Virus record (IMG/VR): IMGVR_UViG_3300022744_000020 | Coordinates: 1-64,000 of that record | Length of the DNA: 64,000 bases | Direction: 5' to 3' (one strand) | Source of the DNA: a virus | In this document: in pieces, positions 27,943 through 36,792 of the stretch | Position numbering within the stretch: the stretch's first letter is position 1 | Layout: each line of letters starts with the position of its first letter | The notes under the pieces: model-generated | The model's database searches: none | Told to the model about the DNA's origin: nothing | Seen by the model: the letters and a program-made list of their open reading frames with translations, nothing else | Program-made: the position numbers and the translations under genes

Positions 27943-28578
27943 TTATGCGGGCGGCAGAGCTGGAGGTAGCTTTTTCAAGATGTAGTCCTCCAGCGCTTTC
28001 ATCTGAGTTCTGAGCCTTTCGTTTTCCGTCGTTAAGTCCCGATTGGTCTGAAGCAGACTCGAACTCTTAGATAGATTTGCTCGTCTCTTCGCTTCAATCA
28101 GAGTGTGTTGCTCGTGCGTGAGAAGCACGTTCTCTGCATACTCCATTTCAGTCACAGTCGAATGTACACCCATTTTGGATTTCACTATTTCGGTGATTTC
28201 CTCTTTGAGTGGCGTGAGATCCATGCTGAGAGGGATGGCCTCCAAACTAATGGCTAAAGCGAACAAACCATAGATGATCCCGTCTGCATCTGGAAGCTCT
28301 AGGATGTAGCTGTTTGGGCACAGCACATTGTTTCCCAGAGAATCCTTTAGCGTGAGTATAACTGTGTCTTCTTCGAGATCTTGCTCGTAGAGTGCTTTAT
28401 CGACACCCAGAGGCTCGTAGATCTCTTCGTACACATCGTATCCTCGGCTAACCATGCCTTGGATGTTTTCGATGGCCAGTACCTGATAGACGACCTGGTT
28501 AGACACAACGGTGTCAAAGGGGGAGTTTACCTTGAAGCTCCCCGACATCCCCACTCGTGGGTAGAAGTTTGCTTCCAC
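27943..28578 (-). CDS. Structural-type protein, unknown family
   Basis: A 211-residue protein. It begins with GTG at 28578; GGAGG stands eight bases upstream inside the end of the preceding gene, with only three bases between the two genes. The first ~130 residues are beta-rich, followed by a coiled coil (~145-205; AKRRANLSKSSSLLQTNRDLTTENERLR) and a PPALPPA tail. This suggests an oligomeric fibre- or baseplate-associated protein. No family is recognised. Confidence 0.75.
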   Translation of the reverse strand: MEANFYPRVGMSGSFKVNSPFDTVVSNQVVYQVLAIENIQGMVSRGYDVYEEIYEPLGVDKALYEQDLEEDTVILTLKDSLGNNVLCPNSYILELPDADGIIYGLFALAISLEAIPLSMDLTPLKEEITEIVKSKMGVHSTVTEMEYAENVLLTHEQHTLIEAKRRANLSKSSSLLQTNRDLTTENERLRTQMKALEDYILKKLPPALPPA

Positions 28579-28581
28579 GTT

Positions 28582-29886
28582 TTAAGCCTCCGGAGTCGTG
28601 GCCAGGGAACTCACCAGGAATCGAATACCCTGGTAGCTGACGGTGACAAAGGTGATGCCTGAGCGAACCGTTCTTTTGTAAGTCGTCCCCAGGTCGTTGT
28701 AGTTGGTCATCGTGCTGGCGATGTAGAGCATATTGGCCAAATGCGTCATGAACGCCTTCGTCTTGTCTTGCATGCGGTTGTGATCCAAACTCAACGAACT
28801 CACGCTGATCATGTCTGGGAACCAGTCGCTGATCAAACACTTGGCCAGTTTGTTGTTCGGGCTACCCAAGCTCAGAATCTGCAAAGAGCGATACGGGTGG
28901 GAGAACGCCTGAAGATTTTGTTCGATGTGCGTGTCTCCGTATTCAACACCCCACACTTTCTTGGCGTATGCGATTTCTTTACGCAGACTCAGAATAGGGG
29001 AATTGATCCCAGATTGGATCCCACTGATCTCAGGAAGGGCAATGTTGGCCCACTTCGGGAAAAAAACAAACTCAGTCTCCCGAAACAGATCCGGGAAAAT
29101 TTGCTTCCATTGATCAATTGGTTTCGCCGAATTCTTAACCAGGTAAGCAATGATCGCTTTCTTGATCAGATCCAGATCATTGCCCTTGATACCGTAAATC
29201 AAGAACCCCCACGTTGTGTTGATCGTCTGAGCGGTATTCGTCGGATTGATGTATGGGTAGTTTTCAGCGGCGATCGAAGTTTCTGGGTAGATACCCTTTG
29301 CGTCCTGGAGACCCATCAAATAGTCTTGGGGGTTCTTTGCCTCGATCGCCGCTTTGACGGCACTGAATCCGGAAAAGAAACTATCGATCGGCGTCAGTGG
29401 AGGAACCACCACAATCTCGTACTCATCGTAGAGTTGACGAAAAGAGTCATCACTGAACCAGATCAGGAACGAGTTGTCATCCTGAGTATAGCTCAGATCC
29501 TTCCAGGTCACCCAAGTCGGGTAAGACGCACCAGTCGGGAGGTTGACCATGTCTCCAATCTCGATGCTGGTGATCTTGTCGCCGAATTGTGCCGCCAGAA
29601 GCGATTTGAAAACCTGTCGGGTTTCAGGCTGCGTCGAAGTGGCTTGTCTTTCTTGGATCCAATCCAGAATGCTGACAGCTCTGGTCACCTGTGGACTCGG
29701 GGGAGTCACCGAGACATCATTGATCTTGCTGGAGAACTCCACCAGCGTCACCGCGGTTCCGGGATGCGTTTTGCAGTCTCGAGCATAGGTCTTTGCCTGA
29801 GTGCTCAGCTCCCCAATCACTGCAATTTTCCCGTCGGCGTTGTCGCGCAAGCTGGGGATAGAGCAAAATCCTTTGAACTGGTACAT
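28582..29886 (-). CDS. Structural-type protein, unknown family
   Basis: A 434-residue protein, first gene of the minus-strand cluster that also holds two fibre-like proteins. It is a soluble alpha/beta protein. The N-terminus has a beta-alpha-beta start (GKIAVIGELSTQAKTYARDC), followed by DWIQERQAT and many aromatic residues (WGFLIYGIKGNDLDL, FFPKWANIALPEI). It has no membrane span or catalytic motif I recognise. Its place suggests a virion or tail component. Confidence 0.7.
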   Translation of the reverse strand: MYQFKGFCSIPSLRDNADGKIAVIGELSTQAKTYARDCKTHPGTAVTLVEFSSKINDVSVTPPSPQVTRAVSILDWIQERQATSTQPETRQVFKSLLAAQFGDKITSIEIGDMVNLPTGASYPTWVTWKDLSYTQDDNSFLIWFSDDSFRQLYDEYEIVVVPPLTPIDSFFSGFSAVKAAIEAKNPQDYLMGLQDAKGIYPETSIAAENYPYINPTNTAQTINTTWGFLIYGIKGNDLDLIKKAIIAYLVKNSAKPIDQWKQIFPDLFRETEFVFFPKWANIALPEISGIQSGINSPILSLRKEIAYAKKVWGVEYGDTHIEQNLQAFSHPYRSLQILSLGSPNNKLAKCLISDWFPDMISVSSLSLDHNRMQDKTKAFMTHLANMLYIASTMTNYNDLGTTYKRTVRSGITFVTVSYQGIRFLVSSLATTPEA

Positions 29887-30080
29887 AGTCTTGTTTCCGA
29901 AGTGATGTGAAATGATCAGGTATAAAGCCGATCCGAATCTTCAGGATCATGCCTTAGCTATAGGATTTTCACCAGTTGACCAATAAAGACTAGACACCAG
30001 TGAAAATCATCTTTGATTTTTGTTATACTTGAATTACAAAGCACTAAAAACCTCAATCTAACTTAGGAGTTTTACACCCC
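29887..30080. promoter_or_regulatory. Divergent intergenic region
   Basis: 194 bp between divergent starts; it should hold promoters for both clusters. It is AT-rich towards the right end, with TTGATTTTTGTTATACT. A 9-bp inverted repeat, GATTTTCAC ... GTGAAAATC (29964-29972 and 30000-30008), could be a protein binding site. No phage promoter consensus is recognised. Confidence 0.4.
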
Positions 30081-30551
30081 ATGATTTCAATAGGTACACT
30101 CATCACAATCGGCAAGGGTCTTTATCCCTATCTCAAAGAAATCTTCCGTGACATCAATCGCGGTAAGAAAACCAAACAGAAAAAACCGGAGGTCCATTTC
30201 TTGCGAAGCGTCGTCATCGTTCTTGGATTGCTGATTTCTGGCGGGGGAATTTATTTGGCTGAGAAATATCATAGCCTAAGTAAAGAGCAGCAAAAGAAAA
30301 TCGAAGAGCTTTCAGCCAAAGCCCGTGCTACTCCAACGCCTCCGGCTGTGGCCTCTGCTTCTTCAGCCCCGGAGGTCTGCACTCCTCCAGTTCCGGATGG
30401 TCCTCCGAAACCGGTCGCGATCCCTGATACTCGCAGGGATGTTAGACCAAAGAGAAAACAACCAAAAACCGAACCCGCTCCGGAGCCGGATCCAAAAATT
30501 GTGGACGAGGTCATCAAAACCCTCGATCAATACCGTCCATCCAAGAACTAA
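30081..30551 (+). CDS. Candidate inner-membrane spanin-like protein
   Basis: A 156-residue protein: a short basic N-terminus, one membrane span at ~40-60 (FLRSVVIVLGLLISGGGIYLA), a short charged helix (KEQQKKIEELSAKARA), then a long Pro/Ala-rich extended stretch and a short C-terminal helix. A lipoprotein gene follows 24 bp downstream. Together they look like a two-component spanin, which in Gram-negative hosts joins the inner and outer membranes at the last step of lysis. It differs from classical Rz in having ~40 residues before the span and only a short coiled coil. AGGAG is 12 bases before the ATG, rather far. Spanin function is an inference. Confidence 0.6.
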   Translation: MISIGTLITIGKGLYPYLKEIFRDINRGKKTKQKKPEVHFLRSVVIVLGLLISGGGIYLAEKYHSLSKEQQKKIEELSAKARATPTPPAVASASSAPEVCTPPVPDGPPKPVAIPDTRRDVRPKRKQPKTEPAPEPDPKIVDEVIKTLDQYRPSKN

Positions 30552-30575
30552 AGCAGATTTGCTCAAACATACATC

Positions 30576-30908
30576 ATGAAGAAGCTACTCAAACTGATCG
30601 CCCTGAGCGCGCTCTTGTACGGTTGCTCGACCAACGACTTCGTTCCGGATAATCGGGTTTACAACATCCACAACACGACTACGATTCAGGCTCCGCCTAT
30701 GAACGCAGCCGAGAAAGGCAAAGTGACTGATTGTCTTTCTGAGGTAAACTTGGTGGAAGTACCCCTTCCTCCAACGGAGAGACTGAGGTCCATTAGAGGG
30801 CAGAGAGAGCAAGACGCTCAGGTCATTCGAATACTCGTCGATTACACACGACAACTCAACGAAGCCCTGGCCGAACAACAAAAGCTCGTACGGGCCGGGT
30901 GTCGTTGA
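30576..30908 (+). CDS. Predicted outer-membrane lipoprotein (candidate o-spanin)
   Basis: A 110-residue protein with a lipoprotein signal: MKKLLKLIALSALLYGC, lipobox LYGC with the lipidated Cys at 17 and Ser at +2, which directs it to the outer membrane. The mature part (~93 residues) is unusually long for Rz1 and ends in a helix rich in Gln, Arg and Glu (QREQDAQVIRILVDYTRQLNEALAEQQKLV). It follows a membrane protein gene with no overlap, unlike the embedded Rz1 of lambda. The pair is a reasonable spanin candidate; the lipoprotein itself is clear. Confidence 0.75.
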   Translation: MKKLLKLIALSALLYGCSTNDFVPDNRVYNIHNTTTIQAPPMNAAEKGKVTDCLSEVNLVEVPLPPTERLRSIRGQREQDAQVIRILVDYTRQLNEALAEQQKLVRAGCR

Positions 30909-30924
30909 AGTCATGCCTAAATTT

Positions 30925-30957
30925 ACTACGTTAGACCATGATCTGGTCTAACGTAGT
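30925..30957 (+). terminator. Rho-independent terminator
   Basis: A perfect 14-bp stem (ACTACGTTAGACCA with its complement) with a 5-base loop, followed by CTTATG. It ends the spanin-like operon and overlaps the region just before the RNase H start. Confidence 0.85.
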
Positions 30958-30978
30958 CTTATGTTGAATGGAGCCAAA

Positions 30979-32541
30979 ATGGCAAAGAAAAAGAGTGCCT
31001 CTAAAGAAGTAGAAGCTTCCCCCTTAGAGGCGGTCTATTACACAGACGGTGGTTGTCGCCCGAGTAATCCCGGTTTTGCTGGGTGGGGTGTGCATGGATA
31101 CCATTACCGGAAGACGACCAATCCAAAAGGAACGGGACTTCCGAAATGGGGGTTCAATGCAGACGGGTACTACGACAAGACGGCTGAAAACAAACCCAAG
31201 ACTCTGGAGCCTTTGGAGATTGTCAACTACGTTGACGGCTGGGGAACCATTGACGGGCTGAGCACCAACAACGTTGCAGAAATACAAGCGGCAATCTCGG
31301 CCCTGCAGTATTCCCAAGACAAGAATCTCAAATCCATCAAGATCTACTCTGATTCCAAACAACTGGTCGAAGCTGCCAATGGTTGGATCAGCAAGTGGAG
31401 GAGTCGCGATTGGAAGCGGGCCGACGGGAATCCTGTTGCCAATCGGCAAAGCTGGGAAGTGTTGGATGGCTACCTTCAGAAATACAAGGACAACGAGATC
31501 CCAGTTAGTCTGACGTGGATTCGCTCTCACGACGGACACCTCGGTAATGAGGCTGCAGACACACTGGCTACGTTGGGTGTCTTCACGAACCAGAAGGGTC
31601 AGAGTAAGCAACAGTTCGACTTGAGTCCTGCTCAAGGCTACTGGAAGGTCGCGGGAGATAAGCCCGCACTGTTCACCCTCAACGAGATCGTCTTCATGCC
31701 CACGGAGCATTACTTTGCTCCTGGTCACCACCTCCTGGTCACGCCTCCCCCGTCTGCCAAGAAAGACAAGGACAAGGAAAATGCCAAGAAGAAAGACCCG
31801 GCGTATGGCAAGAGAGAGGTGGACTGTGCCTATGCCTACGTGGAGTTGAAAGAACCGGACGAACTCTTTGAGACGATCCTGAATTATCAGAAGCAAGTCA
31901 GCACTGGGAAATTCAGCGTCATGCGAGTTGATACCCGAGTGTTGTACCGGAAAACAGGGAAAGCCTCGATCCGGCAGTATGTTTCAAAGTTCGGATCGGA
32001 TTGCATGGCCGTTGCTCGAGACTGGTTGAGCGACATTTGTTTCATCGACAAGACCCCACTGACTCAAGAAATTCAGCCAGTGAAGCTTTCGATGAGAATG
32101 TTCGATGTCTCAACACATCTCTGCGCCATACTCAGGCAATCATTGAGGGTATTGCTTCCTGGGTCGTACCCAGATGCGGGAGCTGGTCTCAAACTGGCCT
32201 TCACAGACATCACGGATCGCATCTATAACGAACCAAAACAGGGCATAAGGAGCCTGAATGGATCATTTGCATCCGGACCTACGGAAGCGTTATTTAAAGC
32301 GAACGTAGCGGGTTTAAACGAGCCGGAGGAAATAAAACTCTACATCGATTTGGACATTCCTGATCGCGGGAGCTTGAAGAAATTAGGAGAACAAAATCCG
32401 AAGATCCACATCGTCACTTGGTTGGAGTCTGATCTGTGTTTTCGCTTTGCTGTGATTGTCATGGCCGACAGTGGTAATTTGATCCAGTGCACCTATTACG
32501 CCAACACGAAGTATCTGAAGACAAAATCCGAAGCACTGTAA
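30979..32541 (+). CDS. RNase H1-like protein with long C-terminal extension
   Basis: A 520-residue protein. Residues ~17-205 form an RNase H1 domain that cuts RNA in RNA-DNA hybrids. The catalytic set is visible: D23 in YYTDGGCRP, E101 in NNVAEIQAA, D125 in IYSDSKQ and D194 in GNEAADTLA, plus H187 in the loop before it. Insertions between strands (residues ~42-90, GFNADGYYDKT) are longer than in bacterial RNase H. The remaining ~315 residues match no family I know; they include a Lys-rich stretch (KKDKDKENAKKKD) and an alpha/beta region. The start is set at 30979, where GGAG is five bases upstream; the earlier ATG at 30961 is inside the tail of the terminator. RNase H would help remove primers or R-loops in phage replication or transcription. 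Confidence 0.88.
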   Translation: MAKKKSASKEVEASPLEAVYYTDGGCRPSNPGFAGWGVHGYHYRKTTNPKGTGLPKWGFNADGYYDKTAENKPKTLEPLEIVNYVDGWGTIDGLSTNNVAEIQAAISALQYSQDKNLKSIKIYSDSKQLVEAANGWISKWRSRDWKRADGNPVANRQSWEVLDGYLQKYKDNEIPVSLTWIRSHDGHLGNEAADTLATLGVFTNQKGQSKQQFDLSPAQGYWKVAGDKPALFTLNEIVFMPTEHYFAPGHHLLVTPPPSAKKDKDKENAKKKDPAYGKREVDCAYAYVELKEPDELFETILNYQKQVSTGKFSVMRVDTRVLYRKTGKASIRQYVSKFGSDCMAVARDWLSDICFIDKTPLTQEIQPVKLSMRMFDVSTHLCAILRQSLRVLLPGSYPDAGAGLKLAFTDITDRIYNEPKQGIRSLNGSFASGPTEALFKANVAGLNEPEEIKLYIDLDIPDRGSLKKLGEQNPKIHIVTWLESDLCFRFAVIVMADSGNLIQCTYYANTKYLKTKSEAL

Positions 32542-32687
32542 TCCCATCCATTGAGACGGAATATTTGTCAGGACCCGTCTACAATGGTTACTTGAACTGA
32601 CACTTCCATCCAGCCTCCCCTTGTGGGCGGCTTGATGGATTATTTCGTTCAGTAGCTTTTATTTTGTTTCCTAAGGCGTTTAAACAT

Positions 32688-33107
32688 ATGAGCATCCTCA
32701 CATTCACCAGCAATCCGCTCGCGCTGTTCCTTCTGAGAATACAACCCCAGCCCGCTCGTCGGCGTGCGTTGCTTACTTCTTTTTTGGCCAGCGTCAAGCC
32801 GGGTGAGAAGAGCTTGGACGATGAAGTTTTGAGTCGACTGAATTCAGTTTTGAAGCTGGCAACTCAAGACCCCAATGGATTGAAGTCGCTTAAGGCCGCA
32901 GTCGCTGCAAGCCCCGTGGTGTGGAAGCACCAAGAGGCCACCCCTACCCAACCTGATACTTCTTTCCACTCTACCGACCCGGAGGAAATCCGTCAAGACG
33001 TGGAGCGAATCGTCAACGGAATTCCAAAATCGATCCTGTATGCAGAGCCTGCCGAGGTTTGCCGGGAGTTTTTCGAAGCCCTTGGAATCGAAAAAGAAGG
33101 ACTGTAA
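32688..33107 (+). CDS. Hypothetical protein
   Basis: A 139-residue protein starting at 32688 (MSILTF), with AAGG ~14 bases upstream. It has an Arg-rich N-terminal helix (LRIQPQPARRRALL) and a helical body with a Pro/Thr linker, then an acidic C-terminal helix (RQDVERIVNG, VCREFFEALGIEKE). No motif is recognised. The 146 bases before it contain an imperfect GC-rich hairpin (CCATCCAGCC / GGCTTGATGG), possibly the terminator of the RNase H gene. Confidence 0.65.
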   Translation: MSILTFTSNPLALFLLRIQPQPARRRALLTSFLASVKPGEKSLDDEVLSRLNSVLKLATQDPNGLKSLKAAVAASPVVWKHQEATPTQPDTSFHSTDPEEIRQDVERIVNGIPKSILYAEPAEVCREFFEALGIEKEGL

Positions 33108-33124
33108 TACGCCACACACATCAA

Positions 33125-33165
33125 ACACTGAGTCGCAATGGGCATCTCCCATTGCGACTCAGTGT
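33125..33165. terminator. Bidirectional terminator
   Basis: A perfect 18-bp stem (ACACTGAGTCGCAATGGG with its complement) and a 5-base loop, lying between the convergent genes ending at 33107 and 33173. There is no long T-run on either side, so it relies on the stem's strength. Confidence 0.8.
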
Positions 33166-33172
33166 AGGTCTG

Positions 33173-34018
33173 TTAGCCCAGACTTTCTTCCACAGATTTC
33201 AGCGTGTGCTCAATCGTGCCCTTCATGGCGAGCACTCGGAAATACGTGGTTGAATAAAGCTCGAGTTCTTTCGCCACTGCATAAGCGTAGTTCGACAGAC
33301 GCTCGGAAGCTTCGACACTGGCCTTTCGATCCGCTCCCTTGCCGAAAGATTCGATGATCGCATCGATCAGATCGGTGCATGTTTTCACGCTGGATTTGAT
33401 CTGGTCAACCTTGACCGTTTCGATGTTCCCGATGCACAGATTGAGCTTGCTCAGAACGGCAGGCCAATCCGAGTTTCGGTCGATCACTTTGGAAATCTTG
33501 GTCTTCGAGACAATGGAGTTTCGGACAAAGCACTTACCCATTCGACCGTAGGCGTCTTCGCGAACCTTGTTGATTGCGTCGATCTTTTTCTTGTCCGTAT
33601 GGATGTCCGTCGAGAACGCTTTGTCGGACAGGAATCTCCCCAGGTAAGAGGCGTAAGGATCGAGCGTTTCCGATTGAATCTTCTTGCAGTGCTCGGTCAC
33701 CGGCAGCAGAATTTCCAGGTACTTCAGATAGGAAACTCCCAAACCTTCAGGGCAGAAAGCAGGCATGTCAGCCAGGGTCGTGAAGGGAACGCTGTTGGCG
33801 ACCTTCATGAACTTCGACTGATCTTTGGAGATTGCATGGATTCCCACGATCGCCGAGAGATCTTTGGACACACTGAAGTAGTCTCGGATCTTGAGTACCA
33901 GCGCTTTGAATTGTGCCGGAATCGCGGCAAAGTTGATTGCCTCCTGGCTGAGTTGGAGCTGAAGTGCTTGAGCTTCAGCTTGAATCGATTCCAAACTGAC
34001 TTGTACGGTTTGAGTCAT
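33173..34018 (-). CDS. Helical protein, possibly virion-internal
   Basis: A 281-residue protein. The ATG at 34018 (MTQTVQ) has GGGAA upstream; the longer open frame is not supported. It is nearly all alpha-helical with Lys/Ser-rich segments, without a membrane span or catalytic motif. It lies divergently from the RecA-like gene, a place that, as I recall, holds a virion-internal protein gene in phiKZ relatives. Function unknown. Confidence 0.7.
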   Translation of the reverse strand: MTQTVQVSLESIQAEAQALQLQLSQEAINFAAIPAQFKALVLKIRDYFSVSKDLSAIVGIHAISKDQSKFMKVANSVPFTTLADMPAFCPEGLGVSYLKYLEILLPVTEHCKKIQSETLDPYASYLGRFLSDKAFSTDIHTDKKKIDAINKVREDAYGRMGKCFVRNSIVSKTKISKVIDRNSDWPAVLSKLNLCIGNIETVKVDQIKSSVKTCTDLIDAIIESFGKGADRKASVEASERLSNYAYAVAKELELYSTTYFRVLAMKGTIEHTLKSVEESLG

Positions 34019-34187
34019 GGGGTTTCCCAGAATAAAAACAAATGAATGTGTACTAAACACCCTCAAGTCATGGAGTTTTGCTCTGAAAAGATGGGGATTT
34101 TTATTAACCTGCAAGACTGATACTCTGTAAGACAATCTACAAAGGCTGTCTAGTGTCAACCATGATCATGCGAGAAAAGGATTTGAA
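34019..34187. promoter_or_regulatory. Divergent intergenic region before the recombinase gene
   Basis: 169 bp, AT-rich, expected to hold promoters in both directions. GATACT and TAAGAC segments are seen near 34118-34135, but I cannot define a promoter. AAAAGGA lies seven bases before the start at 34188. Confidence 0.35.
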
Positions 34188-35621
34188 ATGACCGTTATGC
34201 GAGTGAATATGGGCGGCGTTAAGACGATACCTCGAACCAAGATCAGCTACAACGTCGGCGCGTGCCTGGATGTTCCTAGCGGTAAGTTCAAGACTGGACT
34301 ACATGGTGAGTCCTATCTCAACGGCGGTATCGGCCTGATGGGTGGGGTGGCTGGTAAACCCAACACCTATAAGTCCTTGCTAATGGAGTTCATGCTACTC
34401 AGTTCGATGGAACGATATCGAACCCAAGGTATCATTTACGATACCGAACTCAACAAGCAGGCTGATCGACTGCATCAGTTGGCTAACCGATTCCCTGGTT
34501 TGAGGGGTCGGGATTTGTTTGATGAAGAGTCTCTGATCGTTTCCGATCGAACCAACTACTCGGCCAATGAGTGGTACGACTGGTTCAAGACCTTCATGGA
34601 TAGCAAGGTCAAGGATCGCTCAAAACTGATGCTGACGTCGCCGTTCCTGCATCCGACAACGAACGAGCCGATCCGGACGATTGTTCCGACATCCGTGTTG
34701 ATCGACTCTTTCACCAAGTTTGAGGCCGACGCCACTACCGAAAAACTCGACGAGAGCCTGGGCAGCAAAAAAGTGCTGACCATGTACATGCAACAGGGCC
34801 TGACCAAGGCTCACTTTTTGACGGACGTACCAAAACGTCTGGCAGAGTCGGGTTGCAATCTCTTCATGTCGGCGCACGTCGGACAGAACATCCCCATGGA
34901 TGGGGCCATGCATCCGTCCAAGCAGATGCAGTTTCTCTCTCAGCAAGACAAGATCAAGGGCGTCACCAACGACTGGTTGTACATGACGACGATCTTCTGG
35001 ATGTGTCTGAACTCCATGGTGATGAAGCATGACGGCACCAAAGGAGCAGAATACCCCAAGGAGAGTATCGACAATGAGCCGGGAAATTCTGACCTGAATT
35101 TGGTCACCCTGCAGTCGGTACGCAACAAGAATGGTCCGTCTGGTAAGATGGTGAAGGTGGTGGTTTCCCAGCGCGAAGGCGTGCTGAGCGGACTCACCGA
35201 ATTCGAATACATCAAATCCAACGACCGTTACGGGATGGGTGGTAACAACACGACCTACTTCCTGGATTTGTTGCCTGAAACCAAACTGATGCGCACCACT
35301 GTGCGTGGTAAGCTGGACACCGATCCCAAGCTTGCACGCGCGATGAATTTGACGAGCGAGATCTGTCAGCAAACCTACTCCGAAGCCGGGGAGGAAGATC
35401 TCTTCGTCCCAATGGCTCAGCTCTATGACGAGATCCGTACTCGCGGATATGACTGGGACGTCCTCCTCAACACACGAGGATGGTGGACCTTCCAAGAATA
35501 TGAGGACCAAGAACTTCCGTTCCTCTCGTCCAGAGACCTGCTGAACATTCGCCGCGGCTACCACCCGTACTGGTTGGCCGCAGACAAAAAAACCATCATT
35601 GCTAAAAAGAGCAAGCGATAA
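34188..35621 (+). CDS. RecA/UvsX-like recombinase (phiKZ family)
   Basis: A 477-residue P-loop ATPase of the RecA type. The P-loop is GKPNTYKS (56-63), similar to GPSKSFKS of T4 UvsX, where the usual Gly before Lys is aromatic. The Walker B strand SVLIDSFT is at 169-176, and AESGCNLFMSAHVGQ (about 220-235) is a candidate switch strand of the core. The protein is longer than bacterial RecA (about 350), with an extra ~100 residues at the C-terminus. It would form filaments on single-stranded DNA and drive recombination-dependent replication or repair. The start has AAAAGGA at seven bases. It heads an operon with the gene at 35643. Confidence 0.85.
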   Translation: MTVMRVNMGGVKTIPRTKISYNVGACLDVPSGKFKTGLHGESYLNGGIGLMGGVAGKPNTYKSLLMEFMLLSSMERYRTQGIIYDTELNKQADRLHQLANRFPGLRGRDLFDEESLIVSDRTNYSANEWYDWFKTFMDSKVKDRSKLMLTSPFLHPTTNEPIRTIVPTSVLIDSFTKFEADATTEKLDESLGSKKVLTMYMQQGLTKAHFLTDVPKRLAESGCNLFMSAHVGQNIPMDGAMHPSKQMQFLSQQDKIKGVTNDWLYMTTIFWMCLNSMVMKHDGTKGAEYPKESIDNEPGNSDLNLVTLQSVRNKNGPSGKMVKVVVSQREGVLSGLTEFEYIKSNDRYGMGGNNTTYFLDLLPETKLMRTTVRGKLDTDPKLARAMNLTSEICQQTYSEAGEEDLFVPMAQLYDEIRTRGYDWDVLLNTRGWWTFQEYEDQELPFLSSRDLLNIRRGYHPYWLAADKKTIIAKKSKR

Positions 35622-35642
35622 ACCCAATCGAGTTTCAAAAAC

Positions 35643-36047
35643 ATGCAACCAGCTATCACCCCTATCGATCCCGCTCAGTGGAACAGCGTCATGGCTTCGG
35701 CCAATGCGGTGCAGCGCGACCTCGGACAAGTGCCTCTGCGTGAGGCTCACGAACCCAACTACGTGGATCAGGTCGGCCAGCAGATCCAGGAAGCCGGGGG
35801 AGACGCCGGCCTGTGGGGTCAGGCTGTCGATATCTACGGTGTGGATATCTATCAGCCGGAATTCCAGCGTATGTGTATCAATCGCGATTTCCGCGGGCGT
35901 CTGATCCATGCTGCTCAAATTCTGAACAACCCCGACAGCTTCTTCGAGCTGCGGCTGAATCTCAACGACAAAGATCCGGCCCCGACGTGGTTGTTCAATC
36001 TCAAGGATCAAGTCATTCCTGCCTTGGTGAAACTTGAGGCGGTGTAA
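35643..36047 (+). CDS. Hypothetical protein
   Basis: A 134-residue acidic alpha/beta protein starting 21 bases after the recombinase stop. It contains GLWGQAVDIYGVDIYQPEFQR and a C-terminal segment rich in Leu and Val. No family is recognised. It is followed by a short hairpin, so it probably ends the recombinase operon. Confidence 0.7.
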   Translation: MQPAITPIDPAQWNSVMASANAVQRDLGQVPLREAHEPNYVDQVGQQIQEAGGDAGLWGQAVDIYGVDIYQPEFQRMCINRDFRGRLIHAAQILNNPDSFFELRLNLNDKDPAPTWLFNLKDQVIPALVKLEAV

Positions 36048-36060
36048 ACCATCCCGGTAA

Positions 36061-36086
36061 GCCAGGAGGCCATTCGGCTTCCTGGC
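36061..36086 (+). terminator. Likely terminator
   Basis: An 11-bp stem (GCCAGGAGGCC / GGCTTCCTGGC, one G-T wobble) with a 4-base loop, followed by CCCTATGCTCCTTTA. It separates the recombinase operon from the RNAP beta C-terminal gene. Confidence 0.6.
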
Positions 36087-36114
36087 CCCTATGCTCCTTT
36101 ATAGAGAATCAATC

Positions 36115-36792
36115 ATGGCTAGTCGTAAAGAAGTAGAGAAATTCATCCTGGACGAAACCGAAATGTGTCTTCCGGGTAGTAAAAATCGTCAAATGTACGA
36201 GGAGTTTTTCAAGAAACTCAGCGACGACGAATTCCGAGAACTGATGCAAAAATGCAAGGACGGTTATATCCTGCCGATCGTTTGTCCTAACCTTACCGGG
36301 CAAGATCTGGACATGAAGCGCTGGATTGAACAGGCGCGTCGTCTGGGCTATGAGTTCTTCCAACGCATTTGGATGCCTCCCAGCAAAGGTAAGCGGGGCT
36401 ATCTCACGCCTCAGAAGTACATGGTGATGCACACCATCACGCGGCGTCAGTCTCAGCATTTGACCAAGAAGATGAGTGCATCAGACGACACCGATTCGGT
36501 TGACCTCTACACCAACCAAGTGACTGGCGATTCGAAATCCTCACGGCTGTCTTATCCGGAGCTGACCACTCTGCGCGCCATGGGTCTGAAGGCATCTCTG
36601 GTGGAGCAGACGAAATACCGAGGTGGTGACGAGCGTGGATTCAATGCGTTCAATACGTCGATTGATCGTACGGGTACTGTCAGCATGGACAGCATCGAGA
36701 AGTTCAGCTCCGGGGTGAAGGTAGCCCAAACACTGTACATGTTGCTCAATGCCGCTCACCTGCAAAACAACTTCAACGAACAAGGCCGATGA
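36115..36792 (+). CDS. RNA polymerase beta subunit, detached C-terminal part
   Basis: A 225-residue protein corresponding to the last ~180 residues of bacterial beta. From about 55 on it follows beta step by step: ILPIVCPNLTGQDLDMKRW matches the FRIATPVFDGAKEAEIKELL region; KYMVMHTITRRQSQHL matches MYMLKLNHLVDDKMHARS; TNQVTGDSKSSRLSYPELTTLRAMG matches [28 protein letters not shown]. This part of beta forms the clamp anchor and binds beta'. The large beta gene of this phage (55695-60304) stops just before this region, so the two proteins together make one beta. In phiKZ the virion RNAP has a beta split like this. The ATG at 36115 is chosen from the shape of the protein and spacing. The stop overlaps the next start (ATGA, 36789-36792). 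Confidence 0.8.
   Translation: MASRKEVEKFILDETEMCLPGSKNRQMYEEFFKKLSDDEFRELMQKCKDGYILPIVCPNLTGQDLDMKRWIEQARRLGYEFFQRIWMPPSKGKRGYLTPQKYMVMHTITRRQSQHLTKKMSASDDTDSVDLYTNQVTGDSKSSRLSYPELTTLRAMGLKASLVEQTKYRGGDERGFNAFNTSIDRTGTVSMDSIEKFSSGVKVAQTLYMLLNAAHLQNNFNEQGR

Noticed and set aside
30961-30978. ATG at 30961 as the RNase H start
   Set aside because: It lies directly behind the terminator stem without a ribosome binding site; GGAG is well placed for the ATG at 30979.
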